In this document: positions 23,520 to 34,126 of the stretch, piece by piece | How positions within the stretch are numbered: position 1 is the stretch's first letter | Layout of the letters: every line of letters begins with the position of its first letter | Assembly: GCA_028874335.1 (NCBI GenBank) | Contig: JAPPJY010000096.1 | Span: forward strand, 80,478 to 144,477 | DNA from: Gemmatimonadota bacterium | GTDB taxonomy: Bacteria > Latescibacterota > UBA2968 > GCA-2709665 | Reading direction: 5' to 3' | DNA: 64,000 nucleotides | Position numbers and translations under genes: made by a program | Notes under the pieces: model-generated | What the model was told of the DNA's origin: nothing | Database searches by the model: none | Seen by the model: only the letters and a program-made list of their open reading frames with translations

Positions 23520-25886
23520 TCATTCATTTCGAAGGCTTACGACAGGATTCTGACAGACCAACCTTAGGGACTGGTAGCTAATGGTGACGATCCCTAAAGC
23601 GATAGTTATGCAAATAGCTAACAAAAAAGGACCTAAGTCCAGGTCAATTCGATAGGCGAAATTTTCAAGCCAGGATTGCATGACCAAATACGCGATGGGC
23701 CACGCGATGGCGTTCGCAACGAGAATGAGGCCAAGAGTCTCTCTACCCAACATAATGAGAAGATTCATTTCCGATGCGCCGAAAACCTTCCGAACCCCGA
23801 CTTCCCGTCTGCGGACATTGGCAGCATAAAACGAGAGTCCAAACATACCGATCGCCCCAACAAATATCGCCAGTATTGAAAACTGACTGAATAATCGCTT
23901 TTGCTTTTCTTCACGGTGAAAAAACGCATCGAATCTTTGATCCAAGAAACTGTATTCAAAAGGATTCTCCGCATCAAAACTCTGCATCGTGGATTTAACT
24001 GATTCAATGGTTTCGGATACATCATCTGCAACACATTTTATCAACAGATATGTGGGCCAGGATTTGATTCGTATGACAAGAGGTGAAATTCGTCTCTTAA
24101 AGGATTTGAAGTTGAAATCCTTTACTACACCGACTATTGATCCGCGGTCTACAATCTTGCGATCTGAAACCTTTTGAATTGGCTGATCAATTGCCGTTCG
24201 GGGGCTCTCATATCCTGCATTACGGACTGCCGTCTCGTTCAATATAAAGGCTTCGCTTTGATCACCGGCAAAGGCGCGTGAGAAATCACGTCCAGCAACT
24301 AAATCGACACCCAGCGTTTCAATGAAGTCGTAATCTACCCACAATACGTCCATTCGGATTTCCGGCCTTCGATTGACTCGAAACATGCCCGATGCCATGG
24401 GGCCTCCAGGCAGCAAACCAGCCGAACTCACGTGACTGATGTTGGGATGTTTTCGTAATACGCCTTTTACAGGTTCGGGGTTTTTTCTCAAAACACCGGA
24501 CCGAAGTGGAACAACCATGGCTTGTTCGGCATTAAAACCGGGATTTTGATTTCGCAAAAAGGAAATCTGATCATTTGTAATGAAAGTCCCCACGAGTAGC
24601 ATTGCCAAAACCGTGAACTGTACAATAACGAGGAAATTTCTAAAGCTAGATCTCGATCTCACTGAGAATTCGCGCTTCAAGATTTGATCAGGTGGATATG
24701 ACGAAATGACAAAGGCGGGATATAAACCCGCTGCAATACCGATGAGCAAACCAAATACCCATAGCACGGACATGACTTCCCAGTCGCTCGGACTCAATGT
24801 CGCACCCGTCGCGAAAACGTCCTGGGTCAAAGAGAAATTATCCAACAGACATATCGCAAGTACAAGTGCGAGAAAAACATAAGAAACAGCTTCTCCCAGA
24901 TGTTGTACGATTAACTGCCTCTTCTGTGCGCCTACAACTTTACGCAGGCCAACCTCGGTGGCTCTTTGAAGCGATTGTGCTGTCGCGAGATTGGTAAAGT
25001 TTATGCAGGCGACAAACAGTACCAAAATCGCAATCACAAAATAGCCATAAACTTCATTGATATTGCCGTTGCTGTCTATCCCATAGTCTCTCTGGGAATA
25101 CAGGTGGATTCTTCGCATGGGCTGAAAGTGTACACGTTCACCTCGCGTTAAGGGAATGTCCAAAAGATGCGCTTCATAGAAAGGTTGAACAGACGCATCG
25201 TTTTCAAGGAGAACGTACGTCGAGTACATTGATAGATCCCAATTATCCAGATGCGCTTTCCCAAGCCAAACCTGGATCGTTGAGAATGACGTTAGAAATT
25301 CACATTGCAGGCTGGATGTCGCAGGCATATCTCGTACGACTCCCGTGACCTTCAGGTCAAGATGATTCTTGAATTTCAGTATCTTTCCTATAGGATTCTC
25401 GTTACCGAAGTATTTCTTTGAAACAGATTCTGCAATCACCGTGGAAAACGGTTCACTCAAGACGGTCCGATTGTCACCTGCAAGCAACTGAAAGCCGAAT
25501 ACATTCAAAAAGTCTGTATCAACAAAATAGAAATTTTCCTCATAGAATTTCTTATTACGATAAGATATAACCGGGGGCGGATTATCCGGATTCATGAGTC
25601 GGACGACCTTCGAAATCCCCGGCAGGTTCTCCCGTATAGCCGCACCGAGTGGAGAAGGGCAAGATATCGTGAAAATTCGATTGTCTCTATCCCCTGTTTC
25701 TCTCAAAATGCGGTATATCCTGTCCCCATTTTTGTGAAGGCGATCAAAACTCATTTCGTGGTGAATGTAGAAACCAATGTCAATACAACAGGCCAGACCT
25801 ATGGCAAGTCCCAGGATGTTAATTGCTGCGTAGATCGTATTTCGCTTGAAATTTCGGATCAATACCAGGACGTAGTTCTTGATCAA
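23520..25886 (-). CDS. ABC transporter permease 4 (divergent FtsX type, 788 aa)
   Basis: Same double-FtsX plan but the most divergent array member: coupling motifs TEVGLRKVVGAQ and REVGVRKVFGAS, terminus CQNPVVSLRNE instead of ANPVDALRYE, and N-terminus MIKNYVLVLIRNFKRNTIYAAIN. The DNA is visibly richer in A/T than its neighbours, and the protein resembles Bacteroidota-type permeases of this family by eye, which hints at separate origin. It starts at TTG 25886 with a strong GGAGG 6 nt upstream. Last permease of the leftward array; no sigma-54 promoter is found in the 427 bp before it. Confidence 0.93.
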   Translation of the reverse strand: MIKNYVLVLIRNFKRNTIYAAINILGLAIGLACCIDIGFYIHHEMSFDRLHKNGDRIYRILRETGDRDNRIFTISCPSPLGAAIRENLPGISKVVRLMNPDNPPPVISYRNKKFYEENFYFVDTDFLNVFGFQLLAGDNRTVLSEPFSTVIAESVSKKYFGNENPIGKILKFKNHLDLKVTGVVRDMPATSSLQCEFLTSFSTIQVWLGKAHLDNWDLSMYSTYVLLENDASVQPFYEAHLLDIPLTRGERVHFQPMRRIHLYSQRDYGIDSNGNINEVYGYFVIAILVLFVACINFTNLATAQSLQRATEVGLRKVVGAQKRQLIVQHLGEAVSYVFLALVLAICLLDNFSLTQDVFATGATLSPSDWEVMSVLWVFGLLIGIAAGLYPAFVISSYPPDQILKREFSVRSRSSFRNFLVIVQFTVLAMLLVGTFITNDQISFLRNQNPGFNAEQAMVVPLRSGVLRKNPEPVKGVLRKHPNISHVSSAGLLPGGPMASGMFRVNRRPEIRMDVLWVDYDFIETLGVDLVAGRDFSRAFAGDQSEAFILNETAVRNAGYESPRTAIDQPIQKVSDRKIVDRGSIVGVVKDFNFKSFKRRISPLVIRIKSWPTYLLIKCVADDVSETIESVKSTMQSFDAENPFEYSFLDQRFDAFFHREEKQKRLFSQFSILAIFVGAIGMFGLSFYAANVRRREVGVRKVFGASEMNLLIMLGRETLGLILVANAIAWPIAYLVMQSWLENFAYRIDLDLGPFLLAICITIALGIVTISYQSLRLVCQNPVVSLRNE

Positions 25887-26313
25887 CTAATGCCTCCAGC
25901 GCGAAAACTCGCCATTCAAAACCTTCTTATGGATTATACCTGAGTCAGAGCTTCAACGGTTCCTCTGGATCCTTCAAGAACCTTTGTCCGTTCTTCTCCT
26001 TCAGTCGTCTTCCAAATACATCCTATCGCGGCTTCGCTATGCGCCGCCGAATCATCCGCGATACGGATTCGTCACACGAACGACCGTACCATCGCGCTTG
26101 GGACGCCGTGAGGCTGACGAAGCGTCCGCGCAAATCGGCTGCTGAAGGCTTCCGCTGGACATGCGATCGAGAAGACGGGAGATTCTTCGACTCCGCTCAG
26201 AATGACATGCTGGCCGATCAGCAGCCGCGAAATGCGTCCGGCAGGTCTTCGCCGACAACGTCAAGCTGAGGAAGCGGTGCGAAGGTGGGGCGGACATTCC
26301 TGTCTGCCCACTC
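25887..26313. repeat. Intergenic region with R1 (26116-26209) and R3 (26285-26311)
   Basis: No gene. The R3 hairpin sits 2 bp beyond the stop codon of permease 5 and may act as its transcript 3' end or stabiliser. The 26030-26080 stretch (CGGCTTCGCTATGCGCCGCC..) resembles DNA at 33880-33930, showing that flanking DNA as well as genes was duplicated. Confidence 0.7.
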
Positions 26314-28665
26314 TTACTCATACCTCAGCGCGTCCACGGGATTCGCGCGGGCGGCCCTGGAAGCCTGGATGCCAACAGTCAGCAGCACTGCAAGCAGCAA
26401 CAACACACCCCCCAACAGGAAGGCGGGAATGTCCGGTCCAATCCGGTATGCGAAATTCTCTAACCATCGTTCCATCGCATAATACGCCGCAGGGAACGCG
26501 ATGAGGCTCGCAATGACCACAAGCTTTACGAAATCCCTGGATATCAGTACGACAATACCCGATCCACGAGCGCCTAGAACCTTTCGGATCCCGATCTCCT
26601 TGGTCCGTCTGGCCACGGCAAGCGCCGTGAGCCCGAATGCTCCGAGACAGGCGATTAAAACCGCGATCAGCGCACCATACCCGACAATTCGGCTCCATCG
26701 CTCCTCCTTTCTATACTGCCCGTCCACTTCATCGTCAAGAAACGAATACCGAAACCCACGGCCGGGTGCAACCTCTCGCCACTTCTCCTCCAGGTACGCC
26801 AGCGTACGATGGATATTTTCGCCACGGATCCTGACAAGCAACTGGTAGGATGCGATCGGACTCAGGGACAACACCGCCGGGCCGATAATGTGGTGGAGAG
26901 AGCGTACATGGAAGTCCCTTACGACTCCGATTACCGAAAGGTCCCGCTTGTTCATGCGCAACATCCTGCCCACGATTGGCATTTCCCAGCCCAGATGCCG
27001 GACAAGGGCCTCGTTCACGATTATGGACGTATGTGAGCCGGGTTTCCGCGAATCGAAATCCGATCCTTCCAGAAGTGAGACGCCCATCGTCTCAAGAAAG
27101 TCGTAACCGACGTTTACTTGCTCGACGTCTATTCTCTCGCCTTCATGCTCGATGATCCCCGTGTACCTCGTCCTGCTGCTTAACGCGTGAAGGGTGGTCG
27201 TAATCGCGAGCACCATAGGGTGTCGCATCAACTCGTTTGTGTACACCTCGTTCAGACGGGAATCTCCCAGTGGCAGATCCGAGGTCGTAATACGCAAGAC
27301 GTGCTCACTGTCGAAACCCAGAGGTTTCGTCTTGAGGAAATCAAGTTGTCGAACCATCACCAGCGCACTGACAACCATAAAGACGGAAAGCGCGAATTGC
27401 ACGACGATCAACCCCCACCCAAAACGATTCTGCCCTCCAAGCCTGATGCGGCCTCTCAGGGCCGAAGCCGGCTGAACACCTGACAGCACGAAGGCAGGGT
27501 AGCCGCCTGCCGCCAGTCCAACGGCGACAGCCAGTCCAAGCAGAAACGCCACCCCTGAACCGTCCGCCTGATCGAACAGAGCGACGTCTTTGGCCACAAC
27601 TGTTTTGAAGGCCGGCATGAGGAATTCTGCCAACCCCGCCCCGGCCAACAGTGCCAGGAAGCTTAATAGCATCGATTCGCCAAGAAACTGCATCACCAGT
27701 TGAATTCGAGATGCACCAGTCACCCTTCGCATCGCCGTCTCCCGGTCGCGTGATAATGACCTGCCCACAGCAAGGGTTATGTAGTTCACACAGGCGATCG
27801 TCAGGACAAGAAGGACGATACCGAGAAGAATATAAGAGAGTGCCGGATTTCCTGCTCCTGTTGGACCCCGGTTACCCCGATTGAGATGCATTTCCAGTAG
27901 TGGAAGGAGGCCGATCGAGAGGTCAGACTGTTCTCCCATCCATGGCGGTACCGATTTTCGAAACCATTGCGAAATCCGTTCGCTGAGTTCCGTTCTACGT
28001 TCGTTTATCGAGGCCCTTACGTACGTTTCGACATCGAAAACATCCCAACCTCTCGCGTGGCCTCTGCTGGAAAAAGGCGCGAGGAAATCGAACCTGATGC
28101 TTGAATTCTTTGGGACGGACTTTGCGATACCGGCAACAACGAAATCCCGCACGGCCGCCGGCGGTCCCGATAGATTCACCGAAAGGACTTTGCCCAGAGG
28201 ATCTTCGTCACCGAAAAAGGCACGCGCCGCGGACTCAGTGATCACAACGTTGTATGGATCGTCCAGCACCGTAGCCGGGTCGCCTTTCATCAGGGGGAAA
28301 GTGAACACCTCGAGGATCACCGGATCGGCGAAGCAGAAACTTCCCCGGAGTGACCGATCCCCATGCATCACAGATGATGCGCCCCTGCCAATCCTGACGG
28401 AACGGACGTCCGAAAACGCCTCTTCAAGCGCCGGTCCCAACGGGTCGGGAGTCTCGCCTCTCGGTCCCATCCGGGATTCGACATAGACCCTGTAGATCCG
28501 ATCGGCGTTTTCGTGAAACGCATCGTAGGTCCACTCGTGACGCACATACAGGAACGCCAGCACGCAGAAGGCTATAGCGATGCCCAGACCCACCACATTG
28601 ATCGCGGCATAAAGCGGGTGCCGCAGCAGATTCCGATACGCCACCTTGAGGTAATTCCAGAACAT
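26314..28665 (-). CDS. ABC transporter permease 5 (MacB/FtsX type, 783 aa)
   Basis: Sister of permease 2 at identical length. Coupling motifs RETAMRRVTGAS (with an Arg in place of the usual Lys of RK) and KEIGIRKVLGAR; terminus ANPVDALRYE. Its 5' end, encoding MFWNYLKVAYRNLLRHPLYAAIN, is nearly identical in DNA to permease 6 over more than 60 bp (28605-28668 versus 31110-31166), although the rest of the proteins differ; this mosaic pattern points to recombination between array genes. AGGA lies ~9 nt before the ATG. Confidence 0.95.
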   Translation of the reverse strand: MFWNYLKVAYRNLLRHPLYAAINVVGLGIAIAFCVLAFLYVRHEWTYDAFHENADRIYRVYVESRMGPRGETPDPLGPALEEAFSDVRSVRIGRGASSVMHGDRSLRGSFCFADPVILEVFTFPLMKGDPATVLDDPYNVVITESAARAFFGDEDPLGKVLSVNLSGPPAAVRDFVVAGIAKSVPKNSSIRFDFLAPFSSRGHARGWDVFDVETYVRASINERRTELSERISQWFRKSVPPWMGEQSDLSIGLLPLLEMHLNRGNRGPTGAGNPALSYILLGIVLLVLTIACVNYITLAVGRSLSRDRETAMRRVTGASRIQLVMQFLGESMLLSFLALLAGAGLAEFLMPAFKTVVAKDVALFDQADGSGVAFLLGLAVAVGLAAGGYPAFVLSGVQPASALRGRIRLGGQNRFGWGLIVVQFALSVFMVVSALVMVRQLDFLKTKPLGFDSEHVLRITTSDLPLGDSRLNEVYTNELMRHPMVLAITTTLHALSSRTRYTGIIEHEGERIDVEQVNVGYDFLETMGVSLLEGSDFDSRKPGSHTSIIVNEALVRHLGWEMPIVGRMLRMNKRDLSVIGVVRDFHVRSLHHIIGPAVLSLSPIASYQLLVRIRGENIHRTLAYLEEKWREVAPGRGFRYSFLDDEVDGQYRKEERWSRIVGYGALIAVLIACLGAFGLTALAVARRTKEIGIRKVLGARGSGIVVLISRDFVKLVVIASLIAFPAAYYAMERWLENFAYRIGPDIPAFLLGGVLLLLAVLLTVGIQASRAARANPVDALRYE

Positions 28666-28834
28666 TACCTGATTCCTGTGTGGTTGCGGTCTGCAGAAAG
28701 CATGTGGGTACGTTTGGCCGGACCCCGAAAACCAAACAACTCGTCGTTTCTTGTCCCAATGCCAGGACCCGCGCTGCCCTCACGCCAATCGATAAGGCAG
28801 CTTGACCGGCCCGCTAGAGGAGGAGTGTTGTTGG

Positions 28835-31165
28835 CTATTCGTATCTCAATGCATCTACTGGATTTGCAGTTGCGGCTTTGAACGCTTGGATAGCATTTGT
28901 CAACAACACAACGACTAATGTTAGTACTCCACCTAACACAAATACATGTGGTGCGATATTTATTCGGTATGCGAAATCTTGAAGCCATCGGTTCATTGTA
29001 TAGTAGGCCACCGGCCAGCCAATTAGATTAGCCAGGATCAGTATTTTCATGAAATCTTTCGAAAACAAAAGGATGATGTTAGACACTGTAGCGCCCGATG
29101 CCTTACGAATGCCTACCTCCTTTGTCCGCCTTGTTACGGCAAGGGCTGTCAACCCGAATGCACCCAGGCAAGAGATGAAAATTGCAAAAAGGGAGGAATA
29201 TCCCACAATTTGCCCCCAGCGTTGGTCCGACCTGTACAGTCTATCTGCGTGGGCATCTAGGAATTCATACTCGAAAGGAAGATTCGAGACGGCCTGGTTC
29301 CACTTGTCTTTCAGGAATGCAATGGTCGTCGAAATGTCGTCCGTGCGTAACTTGATAAACATGAAGGACGGAGAGGATGTATGTGAGAACATCACTGGTT
29401 CGATCGGATGATGGAGGGATTGATAATGGAAATCCTTCACCACACCGATGATGGGTCGATCCTCGAACACCCCAACCGAATCAACTGTATTCAACCATGT
29501 CTCATTGACCATTACCCCGTCGACACCGAATTCGTCTGAGAAACCCCTCCCTGACACCAATTTGATCCCCATAAAATCGAAGTAATTGTCATCAACTTCA
29601 TACACACTATAACTTAATTTTTCGTCCTTATAGATCGTCGTATATCTTCTCAGCCCCCAACCAAAGAGATCCGAGGCACCGGCAATGCCCGAAATATCCT
29701 TGTGTTGGGCCAACTCATTCATGAAACCTTCTATAGCCCCCTCACCCTCGAGTTTCCACATGGGCACAACCAGTACAGGCTCACTGTGAGATCCTAAGCT
29801 TTTCTTCTTCAAGAAATCGACCTGTTTAAACATAAGGATGGCACTGACGATGAAAATGACAGACAAGGCGTATTGAGTAACCAAAAGCGCCTGACCAAAT
29901 ACGCCCCGTCCACCGAAACGCAGCGCTTTTCTTTGTAAGTCTACAGGCTGAAAACGCGATAAAAAAGCAGCGGAATATCCGCCTGCGGCGAAACTCACCA
30001 GTAACATAAGTCCTGCCAGAATTCCTTGAGTCCATCCGTCCAAATGGAATTCGATCGGGGGTGTCGTCTGAATCAAATCGTTGAACCTTGGCAGAAACAT
30101 CTCGGCCATCGCAATCCCAAACATCAGCGCCACAATATTCAGAATTAAGGACTCAATCCAAAACTGCACCGCGACCTGGTTCGGGTTAGCACTTAATACT
30201 TTGCGCACACCCAATTCTTTGGCACGAGCCGCAGACCGGCTCACGGAGAGATTTACAAAATTAAAGCAGGCGATCATCAGGACCGTCAATGCAATCCCAC
30301 TCAAGACGTACGAATAGACAGGATTCTTCGCCACCTCTGGCCCATAGAGGACATGGTTTGCATGGTGAACTTCGGTCAGTTTCTGAAGATGCAACGACCA
30401 TCTATCGGAATTCCGCATGTACTTTTTCACTACTGATGGAAATTTCGCATCAACCTCAGAAGGAACGGAATTGTCGGCCAGCCGCACATAAACCGTATGA
30501 TTGCCGATACTCGTGGACCGACTGTGGATGTCTATCTCAAGAATGTCCATCAGTCGTTCGTATGGCAGTAGACAGTCGAATCGAATGCTGGAGTTCGTTG
30601 GAATGCGATGGGCCACGCCCGTAACAAGAAAATGGTAAAACCGGTTATCGGAGCCAAGAATCGCAAGCTGTTTACCCATCGCATTCTCATTGCCGAAAAA
30701 TCTCTTTGCCACATCCTCCGGTAATACGACAGAATTCTTATCCCGAAGAGCCGTACTTTCATCGCCCACCTTGAGCGGAAAGCTGAAAATATCGAAGAGG
30801 GACGCATCAGCAAAGAGAAGTTCCTGCTCAAACATTTCCTCCCCGACCCTCATCCATTTCCTGCTTGTCTTCAGCCTGACCGCGTGGACTATTTCCGGAA
30901 TATTCTCCGCCAATACGGGTGCTAAAGGTGGACTCTGGGTTGCATAGAACCGGCGGTCGCCGTCCGGCTCCTTCCAACCTACGTAAAGTCGGTAAATGGA
31001 ATCCACGTGCTTGTGGAACGTATCGTAAGACCATTCGTGCCGAACATAGAGGAACGTCAAGGCGCAGAAGGCAAACCCGACCGCCAGGCCAATAATGTTG
31101 ATCGCGGCATAAAGCGGGTGCCGCAGCAGATTCCGATACGCCACCTTGAGGTAATTCCGGAACAT
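28835..31165 (-). CDS. ABC transporter permease 6 (MacB/FtsX type, 776 aa)
   Basis: Shortest permease of the array. Coupling motifs KELGVRKVLSAN (Ser in place of the usual Gly) and KEVGIRKASGAT; terminus ANPVDALRYE. The periplasmic domains are only distantly like those of neighbours (e.g. KSLGSHSEPVLVVPMWKLEGEGAI after TM5), so a different partner or substrate is possible. The ATG at 31165 is preferred over an adjacent TTG; GAGG lies ~8 nt upstream. 169 bp separates it from permease 5. Confidence 0.94.
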   Translation of the reverse strand: MFRNYLKVAYRNLLRHPLYAAINIIGLAVGFAFCALTFLYVRHEWSYDTFHKHVDSIYRLYVGWKEPDGDRRFYATQSPPLAPVLAENIPEIVHAVRLKTSRKWMRVGEEMFEQELLFADASLFDIFSFPLKVGDESTALRDKNSVVLPEDVAKRFFGNENAMGKQLAILGSDNRFYHFLVTGVAHRIPTNSSIRFDCLLPYERLMDILEIDIHSRSTSIGNHTVYVRLADNSVPSEVDAKFPSVVKKYMRNSDRWSLHLQKLTEVHHANHVLYGPEVAKNPVYSYVLSGIALTVLMIACFNFVNLSVSRSAARAKELGVRKVLSANPNQVAVQFWIESLILNIVALMFGIAMAEMFLPRFNDLIQTTPPIEFHLDGWTQGILAGLMLLVSFAAGGYSAAFLSRFQPVDLQRKALRFGGRGVFGQALLVTQYALSVIFIVSAILMFKQVDFLKKKSLGSHSEPVLVVPMWKLEGEGAIEGFMNELAQHKDISGIAGASDLFGWGLRRYTTIYKDEKLSYSVYEVDDNYFDFMGIKLVSGRGFSDEFGVDGVMVNETWLNTVDSVGVFEDRPIIGVVKDFHYQSLHHPIEPVMFSHTSSPSFMFIKLRTDDISTTIAFLKDKWNQAVSNLPFEYEFLDAHADRLYRSDQRWGQIVGYSSLFAIFISCLGAFGLTALAVTRRTKEVGIRKASGATVSNIILLFSKDFMKILILANLIGWPVAYYTMNRWLQDFAYRINIAPHVFVLGGVLTLVVVLLTNAIQAFKAATANPVDALRYE

Positions 31166-31463
31166 CAATCGATACCTCGCGTTGTTGATGCTTCAACGAC
31201 TGTTCTTTTCCTCGCGCCTCCGAATCAGACGCGAAATGCGTCCGTCAATTCTTCGACCAGACTGACATGCAGAGGAAACGTCCGCGCAAACGGGCTGATT
31301 AAGGCTTTCGCTGCACGTTCAATCGAGTAGACGGGAGATTCTTCGCTGCGCTCTGAATGACCTGACTTTCCAGGGCCTTCGTCGAAGTGTATCTGTCTCT
31401 CGTTGGCTTAGACTGATATACTGTGGGAGCCGAAGGGGTGACGAGGGGTCGCCATGTCCGCTC
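31166..31463. repeat. Intergenic region with R1 (31272-31364)
   Basis: R1 copy, followed by a ~90-bp block (CTGTCTCTCGTTGGCTTAG, GCCGAAGGGGTGACGAGGGG) that recurs at 42860-42920 and 45640-45705, always directly before a permease 3' end. No gene. Confidence 0.75.
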
Positions 31464-33848
31464 TCACTCATACCTCAACGCATCCACAGGATTCGCGCGG
31501 GCTGCTTTGCCGGTCTCGTAGCTGACGGTTATCAGTGCAATGCTCAACGACAGCAAGCCCCCCAGGACAAACGTCGAGATCGCCGGATCGACGCGGTAGG
31601 CGAAATTCTCCAGCCACCGGTTCATCGCAAAATAGGCAATCGGCCAGGCGACGAGATTGGCAATCCCGACAAGCACGACATATTCCCGGGACAAGAGCAA
31701 TACAACGTTTGCAACAGATGCTCCCACTGCCTTCCGGATACCGATCTCCTTCGTACGTTGTTGCACGCTGATGGACGCCAGGCCAAACAGACCAAGAGCG
31801 GCTACAACAATCGCCAGGACCGAGAAACCGCCGAATAGCATCCCCAGCCGAGCTTCGGTCCGGTATAGCCGGTCAAAGGACGTGTCCAGAAACGAGTATT
31901 CGAACGGCGTATTCGGTACGACTTCACGCCATTGGGTTCTGAGAAAGTCCAGCGTGCCTGGGACATCGTCCGGGCGTATCCGGATGGAAATGTAGTCTCT
32001 TGTCCACCCCCCGCCCATCATGATCACAAGCGGTTCAATCTCATGATGGAGAGACTTGTAGTGAAAGTCCTTAACAACCCCCACCACGTCTCCCTGGAGT
32101 CCCGCTTTCCTTTCAGCACCTTCTCCATAGACGTCCATTCCTACCTGTCTATTCGCACATGAAGTCCACCCTAGATTCCTCATCGCTGCTTGATTCAGCA
32201 TAAATGCGCCCTTGCGATCGCTTGCAACCTCATCAGACAATGCCCTTCCCTCCAATACTTCAATACCCAACGTCTCGACAAATCCGTGATCCACATACAT
32301 TACATTCATCAGCACTCCATCTTTGTATGCACCATCCGTGAGGGGAAAAAACACATTGCCGGGCATCACCCCGCCTGGCACAGTCGAAGAGGCTGTTACA
32401 TTCAGTACCGCGCTGTGTGCCGATACCATGTTTCGGTAACGCCGCACCGGCTCGCTGCCGCGGTTCGGCATGACAACGATATGTTCCTTTCGAAATCCAA
32501 GACGCCTGTTTCGAACATAATCTGCCTGGTCATAGATCAGACCGGTCCCAATGACCAGAATGACGGATATTGCGAACTGAACAATAATGAGCGTCTTTCG
32601 CAAACCGGATCGTTTCGAACCGGCGTCCATCACCCCTCTAAATACAAGGACGGGTTTGAGCGACGAGAGAAAAAACGCGGGATAGCTCCCGGAGAACAAG
32701 CCAGTAAACAGCGCAATGCCAATCAAAGCCAACAGAACGTCCCGGCTTTTCAGGAAACCAACGACCAGGTCGCGTTCGACAAAGGCTTCAAATGAAGGAA
32801 GCAGGATCTCCACCATCACACCGGCGATAACAATGGCAATTGAAGCCAGCAACGTCGATTCGCCCAAAAACTGAGCGGTCAACTCGCCCCGGTTTGCTCC
32901 GACCACTTTCCGCAACCCGATCTCCATTGAGCGGTACTCCGAGCGGGCGGTCGAAAGGTTCATAAAATTGATGCACGCGAGCACTAATACAATAAACGCG
33001 ATAACCAGAAAGAGATAGATATACCGGATATCACCGTTGGGACTGATTTCAAAATCCAGGTGTGAATGAAGATGAATATCGGTCAAAGGCTGCAGAAAGA
33101 GTTTCAAACGTATACCCGCAGCTTCCATTTCTGCTCCGAGGTGTCTTTCCATAAAATCCGGCAACATGGTATCGAACTCGTCGGCAACCTGCGTGGCCTG
33201 CAGGAGCAGATAGGTATAGAAGTCTATGCTAAGCCAGCCCTTGCTGATATCAAGCGATGCCAGAAAGTCGAACCGTAAATGCGATCTGTATCTTGAGTCC
33301 TTCAACACTCCCGTAATCTTATACGTATTGCCGCCCAACGAAAGCGTCCGACCCATCGGATCCTCGTCTCCGAAATATTTCAGCGCCATCGCATCCGTCA
33401 AGACAATGGAATTTGGTTCCTGGAGTGCGGTTTGTGGATCACCTTTGCTCAAGGGAAAGTCAAAGACCTGGAAGACGTTTGCATCCACGAACAGGACGCC
33501 TCTTTCGTAAAAATGACGCTGCTGATTTGCAACAAGCGTCTTTTCATCTTTCCGATGAAACCTGACCGCGTCTTCTACTGACGGGAATTCTTGAACGAGA
33601 ATTGAACCCATCGGGGATGATGTAAGGGCGAACCGACCGGGCGCACCGTCCGATTGTATCTCTGTGGCTAGCCGAAAAATCCGATCCGCGTTTTCATGGT
33701 GCCGGTCATAGCTCAGTTCATCCTGAACGTAAAGGAGAATGAGCATACAGCAGGCCATACCGATCGCAAGACCGGAAATATTGATGGCCGAAAACGTCTT
33801 GTTCCTCATCAGGTTGCGAATGGCGACTTTCAGGTAGTTTGAGATCAT
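31464..33848 (-). CDS. ABC transporter permease 7 (MacB/FtsX type, 794 aa)
   Basis: Coupling motifs MEIGLRKVVGAN and KEIGIRKAVGAS. Closest to permease 9: over the last ~120 residues the two differ at about a dozen positions by eye, and both begin (M/V)I(S/A)NYLKVA(I/V)RNLMRNKTFSAIN, while the periplasmic domains differ more. Conserved core with divergent periplasmic faces is what is expected if paralogues keep the same ATPase but diversify outside. No strong Shine-Dalgarno precedes the ATG. Confidence 0.95.
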   Translation of the reverse strand: MISNYLKVAIRNLMRNKTFSAINISGLAIGMACCMLILLYVQDELSYDRHHENADRIFRLATEIQSDGAPGRFALTSSPMGSILVQEFPSVEDAVRFHRKDEKTLVANQQRHFYERGVLFVDANVFQVFDFPLSKGDPQTALQEPNSIVLTDAMALKYFGDEDPMGRTLSLGGNTYKITGVLKDSRYRSHLRFDFLASLDISKGWLSIDFYTYLLLQATQVADEFDTMLPDFMERHLGAEMEAAGIRLKLFLQPLTDIHLHSHLDFEISPNGDIRYIYLFLVIAFIVLVLACINFMNLSTARSEYRSMEIGLRKVVGANRGELTAQFLGESTLLASIAIVIAGVMVEILLPSFEAFVERDLVVGFLKSRDVLLALIGIALFTGLFSGSYPAFFLSSLKPVLVFRGVMDAGSKRSGLRKTLIIVQFAISVILVIGTGLIYDQADYVRNRRLGFRKEHIVVMPNRGSEPVRRYRNMVSAHSAVLNVTASSTVPGGVMPGNVFFPLTDGAYKDGVLMNVMYVDHGFVETLGIEVLEGRALSDEVASDRKGAFMLNQAAMRNLGWTSCANRQVGMDVYGEGAERKAGLQGDVVGVVKDFHYKSLHHEIEPLVIMMGGGWTRDYISIRIRPDDVPGTLDFLRTQWREVVPNTPFEYSFLDTSFDRLYRTEARLGMLFGGFSVLAIVVAALGLFGLASISVQQRTKEIGIRKAVGASVANVVLLLSREYVVLVGIANLVAWPIAYFAMNRWLENFAYRVDPAISTFVLGGLLSLSIALITVSYETGKAARANPVDALRYE

Positions 33849-34126
33849 GGCATCTGTCTGCCTTGCGTCAACCTGGCGCGGCTTCGCTATGGTCAGCAGT
33901 GACTGAGACGGTACGATCAGAGAATGCGCCGCCGAATCATCAGCGAGATGTATGGGTTACACGTATGCCCACATTCTGAGGACGCCGTGAGACTGAGGAA
34001 GCGTCCGCGCAAACGGGCTGGTGAAGGCGTCCGCTGCACGTTCAATCGAGAAGACGGGGGATTCTTCGCTACGCTCAGAATGACAAGACGGCGGATCTAC
34101 ATATCTGTATTTCAAACGGCTTCACA
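33849..34126. repeat. Intergenic region with R1 (33995-34086)
   Basis: One R1 copy plus ~100 bp resembling DNA upstream of permeases 4 and 9. No gene, terminator or sigma-54 site seen. Confidence 0.7.
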
